From contig NZ_CM001489.1 in NCBI RefSeq assembly GCF_000262465.1, forward strand, positions 1,782,984 to 1,835,340: a stretch of DNA of 52,357 nt, read 5' to 3'. Each line of letters begins with the position of its first letter. Positions within the stretch are counted from its first letter, which is position 1. The position numbers were made by a program, and so were the translations under genes. The DNA is from Frankia sp. QA3 (GTDB lineage: Bacteria > Actinomycetota > Actinomycetes > Frankiales > Frankiaceae). Below the pieces are notes generated by a model. That model worked only from the letters and a program-made list of their open reading frames with translations. It made no database searches and was not told the origin of the DNA. Positions 49,410 to 52,357 of this stretch are shown here, one piece after another.

Positions 49410-50588
49410 ATGGCCAGCACGAGGACGTGGTTCGAGACGATCGCCGAGGCCCAGCGCAGGGCGCGCCGGCGGCTGCCGCGGGGGGTGTACCAGGCGCTCG
49501 TCGCCGGGGCCGAGGCCGGGGTGACGATGAACGACAACGTCGACGCGTTCGGCGAGCTGAAGGTCCGGCCCCGGGTGGCCGACCTGCCGGCGACCCGTGA
49601 CCTGTCCACGACGGTGATGGGGCAGCAGATCAGCTTCCCCGTGCTCATCTCGCCGACCGGGGTGCAGGCGGTGCATCCCGACGGCGAGGTCGCCGTTGCC
49701 CGGGCCGCCGCCGGCGCGGGCACGGCGATGAGTCTGTCCTCGTTCGCCTCCAAGCCGGTGGAGGAGGTCGGCGCAGTCACCGACAAGCTGCTGTTCCAGA
49801 CCTACTGGGTGGGGTCGCGCGAGGAGATCCTCGCCCGCGCCGAGCGCGCCCGGGCGGCGGGTGCCAAGGGTCTGATCGTGACGCTGGACTGGGTGTTCGA
49901 TTCGCGCCGCGACTGGGGCAGCCCGTTCATCCCGGAGAAGCTGAACCTCAAGGCGATGGCCCGCTATGCCCCGCAGGTCGCCCTGCGCCCGGGCTACCTC
50001 GCCCGCTGGCTGCGCAGCCGCTCGCTGCCCGACCTCGGCGTGCCCAACCTCGGCCCGCGTGAGGCGACGCCCCCGACCTTCTTCGGCGCCTACGGCCAGT
50101 GGATCGGGACGCCCCCGCCGAGCTGGGCGGACCTGGCCTGGCTGCGTGAGCAGTGGGACGGCCCCTTCATGATCAAGGGGATCACCCGGCCGGACGACGC
50201 CCGCCGGGCGGTGGACGTCGGGGCGAGCGCGATCTCGGTGTCCAACCACGGCGGCAACAACCTCGACTCCACCCCGGCGGCGATCCGCTGCCTGCCCGGC
50301 GTCGTCGACGCGGTGGGCGACCAGGTCGAGGTGCTGCTCGACGGCGGGATCCGTCGCGGCAGCGACGTCGTCAAGGCGCTCGCGCTCGGCGCCCGCGCGG
50401 TGATGATCGGCCGGGCCTACCTGTTCGGCATGGCCGCCGGCGGCGAGCACGGGGTGACGAACGTGCTGGAGATCCTCCGCCAGGGCGTGAGCGAGACGCT
50501 GCTGGGGCTCGGTCATTCGTCGGTCCACGAACTGTCGCCCGAGGACATCCTCGTCCCGGCCGGCTTCGCGATCGATCAGAAAGTCTGA
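49410..50588 (+). CDS. mftD: Mycofactocin FMN dehydrogenase MftD
   Basis: The 392-aa protein is in the alpha-hydroxy acid dehydrogenase family with the FMN/substrate motif VSNHGGNNLDSTPAAI near 277-292 including catalytic His280, and DGGIRRGSDVVKALALGARAV near 311. The Asn pair after HGG in place of the usual RQ.D marks MftD among lactate-dehydrogenase-like enzymes. MftD oxidatively deaminates the intermediate AHDP to make pre-mycofactocin. It is separated from mftABC by 2.6 kb holding other genes. Confidence 0.93.
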   Translation: MASTRTWFETIAEAQRRARRRLPRGVYQALVAGAEAGVTMNDNVDAFGELKVRPRVADLPATRDLSTTVMGQQISFPVLISPTGVQAVHPDGEVAVARAAAGAGTAMSLSSFASKPVEEVGAVTDKLLFQTYWVGSREEILARAERARAAGAKGLIVTLDWVFDSRRDWGSPFIPEKLNLKAMARYAPQVALRPGYLARWLRSRSLPDLGVPNLGPREATPPTFFGAYGQWIGTPPPSWADLAWLREQWDGPFMIKGITRPDDARRAVDVGASAISVSNHGGNNLDSTPAAIRCLPGVVDAVGDQVEVLLDGGIRRGSDVVKALALGARAVMIGRAYLFGMAAGGEHGVTNVLEILRQGVSETLLGLGHSSVHELSPEDILVPAGFAIDQKV

Positions 50589-50654
50589 CCGTCCACGGTC
50601 GGTCGGACGGGGCAAAGAAACCCTCCGGATACAAACTGGAAACGGAATACCGAT

Positions 50655-50699
50655 AACGCGGTTCGGGGTGCAACTTCTGATTGCACCCCGAACCGCGTT
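50655..50699 (+). terminator. Perfect 19-bp hairpin after mftD
   Basis: AACGCGGTTCGGGGTGCAA pairs fully with TTGCACCCCGAACCGCGTT around the loop CTTCTGA, then TCTCTTGC follows. It starts 67 bases after the mftD stop and is the strongest terminator in the window. Confidence 0.85.
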
Positions 50700-51067
50700 T
50701 CTCTTGCATATTGCTTTGGGCCACCGGTGGCGTGCACCATCGTGCCATGCCGTGTCGTCATCGCAATGTGACCCCTTGTGCTGGATGGCTGAGTACTGTT
50801 GTTTCACCGACCGGAAACCGAATCAGGTTCCGGCCGGCGGCGGCCCGACCGAGACGTGCCGGGCAGCCTGGACAGGGAAACGCGTTCGGTGGTCGTCTTC
50901 TCCGGGCCGGGTCGGACTGCCCCCCGGCGGCGTTCTCGGGGCGCTGTCAGTGGTGCCGCGCCGATAGCGCCCGGCCGCAGTGATTATCCCGGCTGAATGA
51001 TTCCGAACCGTTTTGCGGAGCCGTTTGTGGCGGCGGTGCGCCGCGTCAGCATGGGGGTCACCTTCGA
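50700..51067. promoter_or_regulatory. Spacer upstream of the second binding lipoprotein
   Basis: No gene is supported. Sequence composition is closer to non-coding, with AT-richer stretches around 50700-50720 and 50985-51030, and the start of the lipoprotein gene is preceded by a weak ribosome binding site only (GGGGGTCACC). Confidence 0.3.
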
Positions 51068-52297
51068 ATGCGTCGCTGTGCCGTGAAACTGGGAATGTCG
51101 ACGATCCTGCTGGGACTGGTCGTCGGGACCGGGGGATGCTCCGGGACGACCGCGTCGGCTGCGTCCTGCACCGGCGGAAGGGCGGCACCGGGGGTGACGC
51201 CCGACGAGGTCAGAGTCGGTCTGCTCTACCCCGACTCGGGCCTGCTCGCCGGCGCGTTTCCGGCGCTGCGGGCCGGCGTCGACGCACGCCTCGGCGAGGC
51301 CAACGCCGCCGGCGGGATACACGGGCGGAAAGTCGTCTACGAATGGCGCGACGACGCCGGGACCGCCGAGGCGAACCTGAACGGCGCCCGGGAGCTGGTC
51401 GAGCAGCGCGGCGTGTTCGGCATGCTGGAGTTCACCGTTGCCGCCGCCGGCAGCGCGCAGTACCTCGCCGACCGGGGGATCCCCACGGTGGGCCTCGCCG
51501 CCGAGGACGTCTGGACGAGATACCGGAACATGTTCTCGTTCTCCAACACCCTCGCCGCGCCGATCGACACCTACGGCCGGTTCGTCCATGAACGCGGCGG
51601 CACGTCGGCCTTCCTGCTGCGCAACGCGATGTCCGCGGGGGTCTCCGGTGCGACCCTGCGGGTCGGGCAGAGCATGCAGGCCCTCGGCGTCCAGGTCGTC
51701 GGCAGCCTCGCCTACACACCCGACGCGGACAGCGTGAGCGACGTCGCCCGCCAGATCGTCGACTCCGGCGCGGACACCATCGTCACCATGCTCACCCCCG
51801 CGGCCCTGCCGCCGGTGCTGCGCGCGATCCGCGAGGCCGGGGGGAGCCCGAAGGTGGTGCTGTCGATGAGCGGCTACGACCACAGCCTGCTGCGTCGCTA
51901 CGGCCCGGACCTGGCCGGGGTGTTCATCCCGGTGTTCTACCGGCCGTTCGAGGCCGGCGGCGCCCCGATCGCGCACTACCTCGACGCGATGGCGCGCTAC
52001 TCGCCGCAGACTGACAGCCCCGAGCAGGAGTTCGGCCTGATCAGCTACATCGACACCGATCTGTTCCTGCGCGGGTTGCAGGCCGCGGGGCCCTGCCCCA
52101 CCCGGCAGTCGTTCCTCGCCGGGATGCGCACCCTGACCCACTACGACGCCGGCGGGCTCATCCAACCGACCAACATCGGCGCGAGCCAGGGCCGCCAGCC
52201 GACCTGCTTGGCGCTGATGCAGGTCGACCCGTCGGGCAGCGCCTTCGGAGTCGCCCAGAACAACCTGTGCGGCCGGGAGCTCGGCCCGGCCCTCTGA
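51068..52297 (+). CDS. Branched-chain amino acid-type ABC solute-binding lipoprotein (second)
   Basis: The 409-aa protein has a lipobox ending at Cys24 (VVGTGGC) and is closely similar to the lipoprotein at 16358-17593 along its whole length: LLYPDSG, NAAGGIHGRK.VY.WRDD, GSAQYLAD, FYRPFEAGG, AYIDTDLFLRGL and DAGGLIQP are shared. No permease or ATPase gene is nearby in the window. The gene follows the mftD terminator and has its own promoter region. Confidence 0.88.
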   Translation: MRRCAVKLGMSTILLGLVVGTGGCSGTTASAASCTGGRAAPGVTPDEVRVGLLYPDSGLLAGAFPALRAGVDARLGEANAAGGIHGRKVVYEWRDDAGTAEANLNGARELVEQRGVFGMLEFTVAAAGSAQYLADRGIPTVGLAAEDVWTRYRNMFSFSNTLAAPIDTYGRFVHERGGTSAFLLRNAMSAGVSGATLRVGQSMQALGVQVVGSLAYTPDADSVSDVARQIVDSGADTIVTMLTPAALPPVLRAIREAGGSPKVVLSMSGYDHSLLRRYGPDLAGVFIPVFYRPFEAGGAPIAHYLDAMARYSPQTDSPEQEFGLISYIDTDLFLRGLQAAGPCPTRQSFLAGMRTLTHYDAGGLIQPTNIGASQGRQPTCLALMQVDPSGSAFGVAQNNLCGRELGPAL

Positions 52298-52301
52298 CGG
52301 C

Positions 52302-52336
52302 CCCGCGCGGCGGCCCGGCCCCGGCCGCCGCGCGGG
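52302..52336 (+). terminator. Hairpin after the second binding lipoprotein
   Basis: CCCGCGCGGCGGCC pairs with GGCCGCCGCGCGGG, 14 bp, with loop CGGCCCC, five bases after the stop codon. No T tract follows. Confidence 0.65.
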
Positions 52337-52357
52337 CCACCCCCGTCCGGCGGGGGG

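Overview
This is a high-GC actinobacterial window: GC-rich third codon positions, many GTG starts, leader-less-looking promoters and a large share of TetR regulators. Gene content (mycofactocin genes, FxLD lanthipeptide genes, MftA-type SDRs, orphan branched-chain amino-acid-type binding proteins, cis-prenyl transferase) fits a soil or plant-associated actinomycete such as Frankia or a relative. The genus is an inference; no rRNA or tRNA gene was seen.

Left part (1-10.4 kb): the tail of an IS701-type transposase, a truncated ParA-like remnant and a broken copy of an FxLD methyltransferase lead into an FxLD-type class I lanthipeptide locus. That locus holds small regulators (90-aa protein, DUF6879, XRE/DUF5753), an FxLD methyltransferase, a 63-aa precursor with four Cys, LanB, LanC and an extra stand-alone SpaB_C-like protein.

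Middle (10.5-19.3 kb): a two-domain TetR protein faces an operon of mycofactocin-type SDR, aldehyde dehydrogenase and acyl-CoA ligase, a plausible alcohol to acyl-CoA route. An orphan solute-binding lipoprotein, a small coiled-coil protein and a Gfo/Idh/MocA oxidoreductase follow on the minus strand. From 19.6 to 22.3 kb there is a DrrAB-like exporter with its divergent TetR gene and a clean palindromic operator. From 22.3 to 29.4 kb a minus-strand operon (PAS-PAS protein, double CMD protein, thioester-reductase-like protein, acyl-CoA ligase) is followed by an AraC regulator and a DUF3050 protein.

From 30.5 to 39.2 kb: cytochrome P450, a second mycofactocin-type SDR, a 3-hydroxyisobutyrate-dehydrogenase-like enzyme, a second two-domain TetR, then a TetR gene divergent from an APH-like kinase, SDR and acyl-CoA dehydrogenase operon that resembles hydroxyacyl-phosphate catabolism (LvaA/ACAD10-ACAD11 type). 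Two divergent TetR genes and a cis-prenyl transferase follow.

Right part (42-52.3 kb): a Cys-containing leader peptide, a decayed ABC transporter ATPase, a DUF1684 protein and an LLM flavin oxidoreductase look like a gutted sulfur-uptake operon. Next is a mycofactocin locus, mftA-mftB-mftC, then an HxlR regulator, a YceI protein, a broken conserved gene, a conserved hypothetical gene and mftD. The mftA promoter and the region in front of mftD carry the same palindrome TGGCAC-TCG-GTGCCA in the same setting, suggesting a common regulator. mftE, mftF and mftR are not in the window. A paralogue of the first binding lipoprotein closes the window. Short in-phase tandem repeats are unusually frequent in both genes and spacers.
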